Positions 1 to 9,475 of a stretch of 64,000 bases of DNA are shown here, in pieces. The translations under genes and the position numbers were made by a program. Each line of letters starts with the position of its first letter. Position 1 is the stretch's first letter. A model generated the notes under the pieces. The model did not search any database. It saw only the letters and a program-made list of their open reading frames with translations, and had not been told where the DNA came from. The stretch is from Prochlorococcus sp. scB243_495K23 (GTDB taxonomy: Bacteria; Cyanobacteriota; Cyanobacteriia; PCC-6307; Cyanobiaceae): assembly GCA_000635495.1 (NCBI GenBank), contig JFLW01000001.1:269927-333926 (forward strand), read 5' to 3'.

Positions 1-1073
1 AAAATAGAAGTATTAATTCTATTCAAAAAGCGCTTGTTCCAGAAAAAGATACATTTCTAGTTGATGCATTAAGAGTTAAAAGTAAATTAAACAGAGGCCC
101 AAATATTGTCGCAATTGGGGGAGGCACAGGCTTATCTACTTTACTGAAAGGATTAAAGAATTACAGTAGTAATATTACAGCAATCGTAACTGTATCTGAT
201 GATGGTGGAAGTAGTGGAATTCTCAGAAAACAACTAGGTGTGCAACCTCCAGGAGATATTAGAAATTGCTTGGCAGCCTTATCAAACGAAGAACCTACTT
301 TAACTAGATTATTTCAGTACAGATTTTCAGGGGGAAGTGGTCTGGAAGGTCATAGCTTTGGGAATCTATTCTTGTCAGCTTTAACAACAATCACAGGCAG
401 TTTAGAAAAAGCAGTGCAAGCTTCTAGTAAAGTTTTGGCGGTACAAGGTCAAGTTTTACCTGCAACAAATATTGATGTTATGTTATGGGCCGAATTAGAA
501 GATGGTGAAAAAATTTTTGGTGAAAGCAAGATTAGTAAATCTAAAAAATTAATTTCGAGGATTGGTTACCTACCAGAAAACCCTTCAGCTCTTCCAAGTG
601 CTCTTGAATCCATAAAAGAAGCTGATTTAATTGTTCTTGGCCCAGGTAGTCTATACACTTCTTTATTGCCTAATCTCTTAGTACCAGAGATAGTAGATGC
701 ATTATTGCAGAGTAATGCTCCCAAAATTTATATAAGTAATTTGATGACTCAGCCAGGAGAAACTGATGGGCTTGATGTCTATCAACATATCAAAGCTATA
801 GAAAAACAATTATCAACATTTGGAGTTAATAATAGAATTTTTAACTCAATCTTATCTCAGATTCAATTCGAAAAGTCTCCATTAGTGGAGTATTACGAAA
901 GTAGAGGGGCAGAGCCTGTCCAATGTGATAAAAAAAAGTTATTATCTGAAGGTTATTATGTTTTGCAGGCACCATTATATTCAAAAAGAATAACTCCAAC
1001 TCTTAGACATGATCCAAGGAGACTCGCAAGAGCAGTCATGTTTATTTACCGCAAATTAAAAAAAATAAATTAA
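1..1073 (+). CDS. YvcK/CofD-like (UPF0052) gluconeogenesis factor family protein, 5' end outside window
   Basis: Open frame continues upstream of the listed ORF (…[20 protein letters not shown]…[31 protein letters not shown]…), characteristic of YvcK/CofD-like proteins; stop at 1073. Confidence 0.88.
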   Translation, partial: NRSINSIQKALVPEKDTFLVDALRVKSKLNRGPNIVAIGGGTGLSTLLKGLKNYSSNITAIVTVSDDGGSSGILRKQLGVQPPGDIRNCLAALSNEEPTLTRLFQYRFSGGSGLEGHSFGNLFLSALTTITGSLEKAVQASSKVLAVQGQVLPATNIDVMLWAELEDGEKIFGESKISKSKKLISRIGYLPENPSALPSALESIKEADLIVLGPGSLYTSLLPNLLVPEIVDALLQSNAPKIYISNLMTQPGETDGLDVYQHIKAIEKQLSTFGVNNRIFNSILSQIQFEKSPLVEYYESRGAEPVQCDKKKLLSEGYYVLQAPLYSKRITPTLRHDPRRLARAVMFIYRKLKKIN

Positions 1074-1600
1074 TAAGCATCTTGAAGTTCATAGAAATCT
1101 GGCTGAATATAATCTTTTCGCAATGGCCATCCTCTCCAATCTTCAGGCATTAATAGTCTTTTAGGATTGGGATGATCAATAAAATTTATTCCATACATAT
1201 CAAAAGTTTCTCTTTCTTGCCAATCACTTCCTTTAAAAATTTCATACAAACTAGGGATTGATAAATCAGAATCTCTTTTTAAGAAAACTTTTAATCTGAC
1301 TTCTTTAATTTTTTCAATTTTTTGTAAATCATCAACAGTTATAAAATGATAGAAACTAACAAGATTTTTGCCTGGTCCCTCATCATATCCTCCTTGACAT
1401 TGCAGATAGTTGAAACCGTAATTTCTCAAGGCAGATACTGCTTCATATAATTTGCTAGGTTCAACAGAAATGTTTTCAATTCCTATATGGTCATCAGATA
1501 AAGATTGATTTGGAATTCCATCTTTAGACAAAGATTGGCTTATAAATCCTTCTTTCTCAATTGAGGTATCTGAGGATGTGGCTATACCGTCTTTTTCCAT
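1070..1600 (-). CDS. ndhJ: NAD(P)H-quinone oxidoreductase subunit J
   Basis: 30 kDa subunit motif [36 protein letters not shown]; next to ndhK and ndhC. Confidence 0.95.
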   Translation of the reverse strand: MEKDGIATSSDTSIEKEGFISQSLSKDGIPNQSLSDDHIGIENISVEPSKLYEAVSALRNYGFNYLQCQGGYDEGPGKNLVSFYHFITVDDLQKIEKIKEVRLKVFLKRDSDLSIPSLYEIFKGSDWQERETFDMYGINFIDHPNPKRLLMPEDWRGWPLRKDYIQPDFYELQDAY

Positions 1601-2334
1601 TAATTTTCTAAAGAATTAATAATTTCAGTTTTTTCGGTATTTTCAGGTAATTCGGTAATTTTTTCTTTTTTGGAGGGGGATATTATGTCAGCTGAAGTTT
1701 TGTTTAGATATTCACCTGTATTTTCTGAGAAAACGAGATTCATTTCATGATCAGATGTTATATATCTGTGAGTTTGTTCTGTTTTTGTGCGCTCTAAAAT
1801 TGATTCATTACCAACTTTTTTTCTTAATTTAATTACAGCATCAAAAATTGCTTCTGGTCTTGGTGGACATCCTGGGAGGTATAAATCAACTGGTATCAAT
1901 TTATCAACGCCTCTTACAGCCGTCGTAGAATCTGCACTGAACATCCCCCCTGTTATTGTGCAAGCACCCATTGCGATAACATACTTTGGTTCAGGCATCT
2001 GTTCATAAAGTCTTACAAGCGCTGGTGCCATCTTCATTGTTACTGTCCCTGCAACTATTAATAAATCTGCTTGTCGTGGCGAGCTTCTAGGTACTAATCC
2101 AAATCTATCAAAATCAAATCTTGATCCAATTAGGGCAGCAAATTCTATAAAACAACAAGCTGTTCCATAAAGGAGAGGCCATAGACTGCTTAATCTAGCC
2201 CAATTATGAAGATCGTCTAAACTTGTCAATATGATATTTTCGCTTAAATCTGTAGTAACTTGGGGTCCACCAAGAGGATTGCAAGTTCCTTCTCGGATTT
2301 CTCTTATTGCTTTTGGGGAAAATTGTGGATTCAA
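1600..2334 (-). CDS. ndhK: NAD(P)H-quinone oxidoreductase subunit K
   Basis: [54 protein letters not shown] motif of NdhK/PsbG. Confidence 0.96.
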   Translation of the reverse strand: MNPQFSPKAIREIREGTCNPLGGPQVTTDLSENIILTSLDDLHNWARLSSLWPLLYGTACCFIEFAALIGSRFDFDRFGLVPRSSPRQADLLIVAGTVTMKMAPALVRLYEQMPEPKYVIAMGACTITGGMFSADSTTAVRGVDKLIPVDLYLPGCPPRPEAIFDAVIKLRKKVGNESILERTKTEQTHRYITSDHEMNLVFSENTGEYLNKTSADIISPSKKEKITELPENTEKTEIINSLEN

Positions 2335-2338
2335 TTTT

Positions 2339-2701
2339 TTAACTCCATTCTAAAGCACCTTTTCTCCATGCGTATGCCAGAGCGATAACAAGTATTGCAA
2401 TGAAAATTAAAGCCTCAATAAAAGCTAATAAGCCTAATCTATTGAAAGCAACAGCCCAAGGATAAAGGAATACTGTCTCAACATCAAATATAACGAAAAC
2501 TAAGGCGAACATGTAATAACGAATATTAAATTGAATCCATGCTCCTCCTATAGGCTCCATTCCAGATTCATATGTGAGTTTCCTTTCCCCTGTCCTGCCT
2601 TTTGGGGCAACGAAAAGATTAGTAACTAGAGCTAAAATTGGTACTGCTGCTGCAATGAGAAGGAAACCTAAAAAATATTCATAGCCTGTTAATAAAAACA
2701 T
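2339..2701 (-). CDS. ndhC: NAD(P)H-quinone oxidoreductase subunit 3
   Basis: [40 protein letters not shown] motif. Confidence 0.96.
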   Translation of the reverse strand: MFLLTGYEYFLGFLLIAAAVPILALVTNLFVAPKGRTGERKLTYESGMEPIGGAWIQFNIRYYMFALVFVIFDVETVFLYPWAVAFNRLGLLAFIEALIFIAILVIALAYAWRKGALEWS

Positions 2702-2778
2702 CTTAAAAAATTAATTTTGAATAAAAGTCGCTTAATTAAGCAAAATCTTTTAAAGTTCTTAAAGAACAATGATAAACC

Positions 2779-3207
2779 GTGAGTGAAAACATTCAACCAG
2801 CCTCTGAGGAAAACAAAATAGTTGAAGACTTTGAGAAAGAAAACCTTTCTGAAAACTCAACAGGAGTAAATGTTGAGCAACCTATACTTAATTTAGAACA
2901 AAATAGATTCGAATGTAGAAGTTGTGGATACATTTATGATCCGTCTGAAGGAAATAAAAAATTAAATATACCTAAAAATACGCCTTTTTCAGAATTGGAT
3001 GGGAATACTTTTGCTTGCCCTGTTTGTCGAGCCGGTAAAAATTTTTATAAGGATATTGGATCTAGAGCAAAACCTAGTGGATTTGAAGAGAATCTAGTTT
3101 ATGGATTTGGATTTAATAGTTTACCGCCTGGACAAAAAAATATATTGATTTTTGGAGGGTTAGCGTTCGCTGCTGCTATATTCCTTTCTTTGTACTCTTT
3201 GCATTAA
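2779..3207 (+). CDS. Rubredoxin with C-terminal membrane anchor
   Basis: FECRSCGYIYDPSEG…FACPVCRAGKNFY rubredoxin Cys pairs plus hydrophobic C-terminus; upstream of ycf48-psbE as in other cyanobacteria. Confidence 0.92.
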   Translation: MSENIQPASEENKIVEDFEKENLSENSTGVNVEQPILNLEQNRFECRSCGYIYDPSEGNKKLNIPKNTPFSELDGNTFACPVCRAGKNFYKDIGSRAKPSGFEENLVYGFGFNSLPPGQKNILIFGGLAFAAAIFLSLYSLH

Positions 3208-3216
3208 TATAATTAA

Positions 3217-4230
3217 ATGAAAAATTTTTTTACCAGTATCCCAAATCTTCTTTTATCTGTAGTTCTCTGTTTTGTTTTAAGCAGTTGTTCATCTACAGGT
3301 GTCAAGATGAATGAAAGCAGCCCTTGGAAAACAATTCAGTTTGAAGATCAGGCTAATGCTTTAGATGTTGATTTTATAGATGATAATCATGGGTTTTTAG
3401 TAGGCTCAAACAGATTGATTATGGAATCTACTGATGGTGGTGAAACATGGGAAAAAAGATCATTAGATATTTCTGCTGAAGAGAACTTTCGACTTCTCGA
3501 TATTGATTTTAAGGGTTCTGAAGGTTGGTTAATAGGGCAACCCTCTCTCGTAATGCATACTTTCGATGAAGGTAAAAATTGGACCAGGCTTTCCCTTGGG
3601 AAGTTACCAGGCCAGCCTTTCCTAGTTACTACTATTGATGAAGGAGTTGCTCAATTGGCGACAACCTCAGCAGCTATTTATGAAACTTCCAATAGCGGTG
3701 AAACATGGGAGGCAAAAGTATCAGACCCTTCGGAACAGGGAGGTATAAGAGATTTAAGAAGAACTAATAAAGGAGATTATGTCAGTGTTAGTAGTCTAGG
3801 TAATTTCTTCTCTACTCTTGATAGTGATAGCAATACTTGGATTGCTCACCAAAGAGCAAGTAGTAAGAGAGTGCAAAGCATTGGTTTCAATCCAGAAGGA
3901 AGTTTATGGATGCTTTCAAGAGGTGCGGAAATTAGATTTAATGAAGATTCTAATAATCTAGAGAGTTGGTCAAAGCCTATAATTCCTATTCTTAATGGTT
4001 ACAATTATTTAGATATGGGATGGGATCCAAATGGTGACATATGGGCTGGCGGTGGTAATGGCACTTTAATAGTAAGTAAAGATCAAGGTGAAACTTGGAA
4101 TTCAGATCCTCTTGCTTCTGCATTGCCTACTAACTATATAAAAATAGTTTTTCTTGATAAGGAGTCTTTAGATAATCAAAAAGGATTCATACTTGGCGAG
4201 CGTGGTTACATTCTTAAATGGAATGGCTAA
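3217..4230 (+). CDS. ycf48: Photosystem II assembly factor Ycf48/HCF136
   Basis: Repeated [27 protein letters not shown] propeller motifs; lipoprotein-like N-terminus; upstream of psbEFLJ. Confidence 0.93.
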   Translation: MKNFFTSIPNLLLSVVLCFVLSSCSSTGVKMNESSPWKTIQFEDQANALDVDFIDDNHGFLVGSNRLIMESTDGGETWEKRSLDISAEENFRLLDIDFKGSEGWLIGQPSLVMHTFDEGKNWTRLSLGKLPGQPFLVTTIDEGVAQLATTSAAIYETSNSGETWEAKVSDPSEQGGIRDLRRTNKGDYVSVSSLGNFFSTLDSDSNTWIAHQRASSKRVQSIGFNPEGSLWMLSRGAEIRFNEDSNNLESWSKPIIPILNGYNYLDMGWDPNGDIWAGGGNGTLIVSKDQGETWNSDPLASALPTNYIKIVFLDKESLDNQKGFILGERGYILKWNG

Positions 4231-4367
4231 ATCTGTAATAACTTAAGAAAATAATAAAAAAAATCTTAATTTTGGATGAATTTAACAACTGTCTGTAACC
4301 AAGCTGTTAATTTCTTCACGAACTTATGATTTTACACTGTAAGATCATATGGTAAACATTTGTGATT

Positions 4368-4616
4368 ATGGCCGCAGGTTCAACGGGTGAACGCCCATTC
4401 TTTGAAATAATCACCAGTATTAGATACTGGATTATTCATGCAGTAACATTACCAGCTATCTTTATAGCAGGCTTCTTATTCGTATACACAGGTTTGGCTT
4501 ACGACGCTTTCGGTACTCCTCGTCCGGATAGTTACTTTCAGGCATCTGAAGCAAAAGCTCCTGTTGTAACACAAAGATTTGATGCTAAGTCTCAACTTGA
4601 TTTAAGAACAAAATAA
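4368..4616 (+). CDS. psbE: Cytochrome b559 alpha subunit
   Basis: [39 protein letters not shown]; start placed at the ATG at 4368 rather than the GTG at 4362. Confidence 0.97.
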   Translation: MAAGSTGERPFFEIITSIRYWIIHAVTLPAIFIAGFLFVYTGLAYDAFGTPRPDSYFQASEAKAPVVTQRFDAKSQLDLRTK

Positions 4617-4618
4617 CT

Positions 4619-4765
4619 ATGTCTAATTCTCAAGCTCCAATGCAGGCTGCGGAAGTCCGCGTTTATCCAATATTTACTGTTCGTTGGCTAGCAGTTCACG
4701 CTTTAGCTATTCCTTCAGTATTCTTTTTGGGTTCCATTGCTGCTATGCAATTCGTAGCCCGATAA
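4619..4765 (+). CDS. psbF: Cytochrome b559 beta subunit (48 aa)
   Basis: Translated by eye: [48 protein letters not shown]; not in ORF track in this frame. Confidence 0.96.
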
Positions 4766-4776
4766 ATTTAACAATC

Positions 4777-4896
4777 ATGCAAGTAAACGAAAATCCAAAC
4801 AAAGTTCCAGTTGAACTTAATCGTACAAGCCTTTATTTAGGCTTATTATCAGTCTTTGTATTGGGAATTTTATTTTCCAGTTACTTTTTCAATTAA
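4777..4896 (+). CDS. psbL: Photosystem II protein L (39 aa)
   Basis: [39 protein letters not shown]. Confidence 0.96.
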
Positions 4897-4905
4897 ATTA
4901 AAATT

Positions 4906-5103
4906 ATGAGTAAATTAAAAGGACCTGATGGAAGAATTCCAGATAGACTTCCCGACGGTAGACCAGCAGTTGCATGGGAAAGAAGATGGACCGAAGGAAC
5001 TCTTCCTCTATGGCTTGTTGCTACAGCAGGTGGAATTGCAGTTATCTTCGTTTTAGGAATATTCTTCTACGGCTCATACCAAGGAGTTGGAGCTGGAGGC
5101 TAA
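4906..5103 (+). CDS. psbJ: Photosystem II protein J
   Basis: [65 protein letters not shown]. Confidence 0.96.
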   Translation: MSKLKGPDGRIPDRLPDGRPAVAWERRWTEGTLPLWLVATAGGIAVIFVLGIFFYGSYQGVGAGG

Positions 5104-5146
5104 TAAATCCTTAGCTTGACCTGGCAATCACTTATAACTAATAAGG

Positions 5147-6040
5147 CTAATAAGAATCAGTGAATATCCCTAGCTTCTCTTTTGTGGAGCTTGGGATATT
5201 TTCTTTTTGGGTTATCAATCCATCTTTTAATGAAAAATGCGACTTACTTTTTGGTCTCTCTTTTTCAATTATTTTAGCTACTTCAAATATTATTTTATTA
5301 GCCACTTCAGTATTAGATCTAAGATTATCCAAAACCATCTCTACAGAAACTTCTTGATGAGTTTGATGCCAGCAATCATAATCAGTAACCATTGATAATG
5401 AGGAGTAAGCTATTTCAGCTTCTTTAGCTAATCTTGCTTCTGTATGGTTCGTCATTCCAATTATTGAACATCCCCAATTTCTATATAAATTAGATTCTGC
5501 TCTAGTTGAGAAAGCCGGACCTTCCATTGCTAGATAGGTACCCCCTCTATGCAATTGTCTACCTCCAGGAATATTTTTTTCTCCGATTTCACTTAATATA
5601 CGTGATAAATTTGTGCAGAAGGGATCTCCCATAGTTACATGAGCCACTGCTCCTTCGTTAAAGAAGGTTGCAGGTCTATTTTTTGTTCGGTCTATAAATT
5701 GATCTGGAACCACTATATCAAGAGGCCTTATCTGTTCTTGTAATGAACCAACTGCTGATGGAGCTATGATCCATCTTACTCCTATTGATCTTAGAGCCCA
5801 AATGTTAGCTTTGTAAGGGATTTCAGAAGGATTTAATCTATGTGTTCTGCCATGTCTAGGAATGAATGCTATCTCAAGATTTCCAAGATTATATACTTTT
5901 ATTGAATCAGAAGGTTTACCATAGGGAGTATTGATTTCTAGTTCTCTTAAGTACTCTATTTGATCCATTGAATAAAATCCACTCCCACCAATCACTCCTA
6001 ATCTTGATTTTTCAATTGGTAATAAATGTTCTTTATTCAT
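5147..6040 (-). CDS. mtnP: S-methyl-5'-thioadenosine phosphorylase
   Basis: LGVIGGSGFY…FIPRHGRTHRLNPSEIPYKANIWALRSIGV…GPAFSTRAESNLYRNWGCSIIGMTNHTEARLAKEAE. Confidence 0.95.
   Translation of the reverse strand: MNKEHLLPIEKSRLGVIGGSGFYSMDQIEYLRELEINTPYGKPSDSIKVYNLGNLEIAFIPRHGRTHRLNPSEIPYKANIWALRSIGVRWIIAPSAVGSLQEQIRPLDIVVPDQFIDRTKNRPATFFNEGAVAHVTMGDPFCTNLSRILSEIGEKNIPGGRQLHRGGTYLAMEGPAFSTRAESNLYRNWGCSIIGMTNHTEARLAKEAEIAYSSLSMVTDYDCWHQTHQEVSVEMVLDNLRSNTEVANKIIFEVAKIIEKERPKSKSHFSLKDGLITQKENIPSSTKEKLGIFTDSY
5163..5210 (+). terminator. Putative intrinsic terminator of psbEFLJ, inside the 3' end of mtnP
   Basis: AATATCCC-t-AGCT-12 nt-AGCT-t-GGGATATT followed by TTCTTTTTGG. Confidence 0.7.
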
Positions 6041-6050
6041 AGTGATGTAA

Positions 6051-8222
6051 ATGACTTTTAATCATCTGGTATTAATTGGAGGAGGGCACACAAATGTTCT
6101 TTTATTGAAAAAATGGTTAATGTTTCCGAAATTAATGCCAGAAATTCCTGTTTCAATTATATCCAGAGATTCTCATTTGGTTTATTCCGCGATATTCCCA
6201 TCAGTGCTTTCAAAATCAATCACTCTAGAAGAGAGCTTAATTGATATAAAATCTTTAGCAACAAATGCAAAAGTATCTTTTATAGAAGAAGAAGTAAAGG
6301 ATATTGATTTCAATTTAAGGGAAATTATTTTAAGTAATAGACCTTCAGTTAATTATTCGAAGTTAGTGCTTAATTATGGAAGTCAAACAATAATTCCAAA
6401 AGAATTTGAGTCACAAGTTAAAAATCGAAATGCTTTTTCAATTAAACCTTTTTTAAGGGCGTATGACTCAATACAAAAAGAGGACATTTTTGATTCAGTT
6501 AATGAACTTCCATTTGTAATCGTTGGGAGTGGCCTTGCTGCGATTGAAGTGTCATATGCTTTGAGAAAAAGATGGAGAGATAGACCTTTAAAACTATTAT
6601 GTGATTCAAGAAAAATTAATATTACAATTCTAAAAAGTTTGCGGAATTCCAATATTGATTTAGTTGAAAACCTTAATTTCGAGTATGGAAAGATTCTTTT
6701 ATGTACTGGAAATACATCGCCTTCATGGGCACAAAAAAAATTATTAGATTCGGATTCTCATGGCAGAATAATTACAAAGCAGAATTTGCAGTTGAAAAGT
6801 TTTTCTGGAATTTTTGCTGCGGGTGATTGCGCAGTTGTAGATTCAGTAAGAAGACCAGCATCGGGAGTTTTTGCAGTAAAAGTTGTAAATACATTAGTCC
6901 AAAATCTAAAAAAGGATGTAGAGGGAGGATCTTTAAAAAAGTGGTTTCCTCAAAGGATCGGATTGCAAATAGTTAATACATTTCCAAGCCATCATTCAAA
7001 GGCTTTTGCTATTTATCGCAATTTTGTTTTTGGCCCTTCTTTTCTTTTTTGGATTTTAAAACACAAAATTGATCTGAAATTTGTAAACAAATTTAGATTA
7101 AAAAGGCTAATTATGAAGAGTAGTGAAAAAAATATGTCATTGAATGATTGCAGAGGATGTGCAGCTAAAGTTTCTCAGTTTGTTTTGAATAAATCATTAA
7201 TAAATTCTAATTTAAATTCTTTTGCCTCATCACCTGAAGATTCAGTTGAGATATATCAAAATGGTGAAGATATTATCTTGCAAAGTGTAGATGGATTTCC
7301 TGCTTTGGTAAGTGATCCTTGGCTTAATGCAAAAATTACTACTTTGCATGCATGCTCAGATTTGTGGGCATGCGGATCAAAACTTTCATCCGCGCAGGCT
7401 TTAATTTCATTACCAAAAGTTGAAAGGGAATTTCAGAGTTACCTCTTTTCTCAATCTCTGCAAGGTATTAAATCAACAGTTGAGGATCATGGAGGTGAAT
7501 TACTTGGAGGACATACTTTCGAGGCAAGAAGTTTAGTAAATAAACCTTATTCATTAGGAATAGATATTTCTTTAACTGTCCAAGGTATTTTAAAAAATGG
7601 AGCAAAACCATGGCTTAAATCTGGCATGAATGATGGAGATATTCTTATGATGTCTAGACCTCTCGGCGTTGGGATTTACTTTGCCGGTCAAATGCAAAAT
7701 ATTAATATGCTAGGTAGTTCTTCTGAAGTAATTAATAATTTAGTAAAGAGTCAACAATATTTGATTGATGAAATTTATCTTTTTCAAAATCAATTTAAAG
7801 AATCATTAGTCAATGCGGCGACTGACATTACTGGATATGGATTTATTGGACATCTTAAAGAAATGGTTGAATCATCTAATTTGTATAGGCAAAGCAATAA
7901 TCTTGAGCCACTAAAAGTTTTATTAGATTTATTTGCATTTAAAGCTTATCCTGGAATATTTGATTTAATAAGAAAAGATGTTAAAAGTACTTTCTTTGAA
8001 TCTAATAAAGAAATTTTTGACAAAATTTATAAAGTAAATAAGCAAAAAAGAATAATTAATTTTTTAAACGAAAATTCATTAGATCAAGAGACTTTTAAGG
8101 AGAGAATATCACTACTTTTAGATCCTCAAACATGTGGACCCTTGTTGATTAGTTGCAATCGTAAATATGAAAATGTTCTAAAGGATAAATGGTACAAGGT
8201 TGGAGAGGTTGTGAAAATGTAA
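6051..8222 (+). CDS. selD: Fusion: N-terminal FAD/NAD(P) oxidoreductase (NDH-2-like) plus C-terminal selenide, water dikinase
   Basis: N-term LVLIGGGHTNVLLLKKWLMFP and GIFAAGDCA; C-term SLNDCRGCAAKV…GHTFEARS…LMMSRPLGVGIYFAGQM…ATDITGYGFIGHL…DPQTCGPLLIS. Confidence 0.9.
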   Translation: MTFNHLVLIGGGHTNVLLLKKWLMFPKLMPEIPVSIISRDSHLVYSAIFPSVLSKSITLEESLIDIKSLATNAKVSFIEEEVKDIDFNLREIILSNRPSVNYSKLVLNYGSQTIIPKEFESQVKNRNAFSIKPFLRAYDSIQKEDIFDSVNELPFVIVGSGLAAIEVSYALRKRWRDRPLKLLCDSRKINITILKSLRNSNIDLVENLNFEYGKILLCTGNTSPSWAQKKLLDSDSHGRIITKQNLQLKSFSGIFAAGDCAVVDSVRRPASGVFAVKVVNTLVQNLKKDVEGGSLKKWFPQRIGLQIVNTFPSHHSKAFAIYRNFVFGPSFLFWILKHKIDLKFVNKFRLKRLIMKSSEKNMSLNDCRGCAAKVSQFVLNKSLINSNLNSFASSPEDSVEIYQNGEDIILQSVDGFPALVSDPWLNAKITTLHACSDLWACGSKLSSAQALISLPKVEREFQSYLFSQSLQGIKSTVEDHGGELLGGHTFEARSLVNKPYSLGIDISLTVQGILKNGAKPWLKSGMNDGDILMMSRPLGVGIYFAGQMQNINMLGSSSEVINNLVKSQQYLIDEIYLFQNQFKESLVNAATDITGYGFIGHLKEMVESSNLYRQSNNLEPLKVLLDLFAFKAYPGIFDLIRKDVKSTFFESNKEIFDKIYKVNKQKRIINFLNENSLDQETFKERISLLLDPQTCGPLLISCNRKYENVLKDKWYKVGEVVKM

Positions 8223-9470
8223 TTAATTTCTATTTAATTTGTCAATTTCCAAATATCTTAATCTTTTGATTTCCTTTCCCATCTCCTTCCCAGGGTGCCA
8301 TCCTTCTTTTTTTAATGTTTCTCCATCTTTTTTTGATTTTATGAATTTGTAAATAAATAACCACTTAAACAATTTACGCCAGTATGGTACTCCATCACAA
8401 ATTAATAATTTGACTGTCTCATCGTTAAGGTTTCTTTCCTCAATAAATTCTGTCCAACTTGATGGAGAAAAATGATTGAAATTTTTTTGGTTTTTATTTA
8501 ATAATTTTTTGATATTTATATAATCTTCTAATATTTTTATCTCACTATTATTTACCAAAAATCTTTGACATGCTTTTTCTAAATCTTCTGAATCTTTTAA
8601 TAAGTAAAGCATATGATTTCCCTTTAACTTCTTAATCCAATTTAGTCCTCTTAAAAATTTTTTATCGACTTTAATATTTTCATTTAAGATTGAGATAATT
8701 TCCCATTTATGAATTATCGAAATTACATTAGTCAAATTATCGTGTTTGCATATTTCAGCTAGTTCCATCCTTATTCGTATGCCTAGTGCAGGAGGGTAAA
8801 TCATTTTCTGATGAGTTTCTGAACTTTTCCATGGCCATTGTCTAACTGTTTCTTGTGATTGTTTGAGGGAATTATTTGAAATATTGAAATCTAACCTTGA
8901 AGCATATTTTGCACATCTAATTAATCTACTTGGATCATCTGAAATACTATTACTGTGAAGTAAGTTCAATCTTTTACTTTTTATATCAGAAATTCCTCCA
9001 TAAAGATCATAGATTTTTCTTGTCGAGACCTCGAAGGCTATTGAATTTATAGTGAAATCTCTCCTCTTAAGATCCTCCTCAATAGTACTTTTATTTACTG
9101 TGGGATTTAAGCCTGGAGCAGAATAAATTTCTTTTCTTGCAGAAGCAATATCAATTTTAAAGTCATTAATATTTATTTCTACAGTGTTGTATAAATTAAA
9201 TTCTTTGATTAAACATAAATCTACATTTACAATATTTTTTTTTATAAATTTTGCAAGAGAAATAGAGGATCCTTCAATAACAAGATCAATATCTACAGGT
9301 TTAGAAAACGATTTTTTGTGGAATTTACTAATTAATAAATCTCTTAAATAACCGCCAACAAAAGCTACTTTAGTATTGTTATTAAATTCTATGTATTTAG
9401 CAATTAGGTTATATAGATTAAATGGAGTTTTGACTAATTCCCCTTGGATGTAATCAGAGATATCGTTCAT
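8223..9470 (-). CDS. CCA tRNA nucleotidyltransferase / poly(A) polymerase family
   Basis: VAFVGGYLRDLLI…PVDIDLVIEG…EEDLKRRDFTINSIAFE…DLYGGISDIKSKRL…DDPSRLIRCAKYASRLDF. Confidence 0.92.
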   Translation of the reverse strand: MNDISDYIQGELVKTPFNLYNLIAKYIEFNNNTKVAFVGGYLRDLLISKFHKKSFSKPVDIDLVIEGSSISLAKFIKKNIVNVDLCLIKEFNLYNTVEININDFKIDIASARKEIYSAPGLNPTVNKSTIEEDLKRRDFTINSIAFEVSTRKIYDLYGGISDIKSKRLNLLHSNSISDDPSRLIRCAKYASRLDFNISNNSLKQSQETVRQWPWKSSETHQKMIYPPALGIRIRMELAEICKHDNLTNVISIIHKWEIISILNENIKVDKKFLRGLNWIKKLKGNHMLYLLKDSEDLEKACQRFLVNNSEIKILEDYINIKKLLNKNQKNFNHFSPSSWTEFIEERNLNDETVKLLICDGVPYWRKLFKWLFIYKFIKSKKDGETLKKEGWHPGKEMGKEIKRLRYLEIDKLNRN

Positions 9471-9475
9471 GAGTT

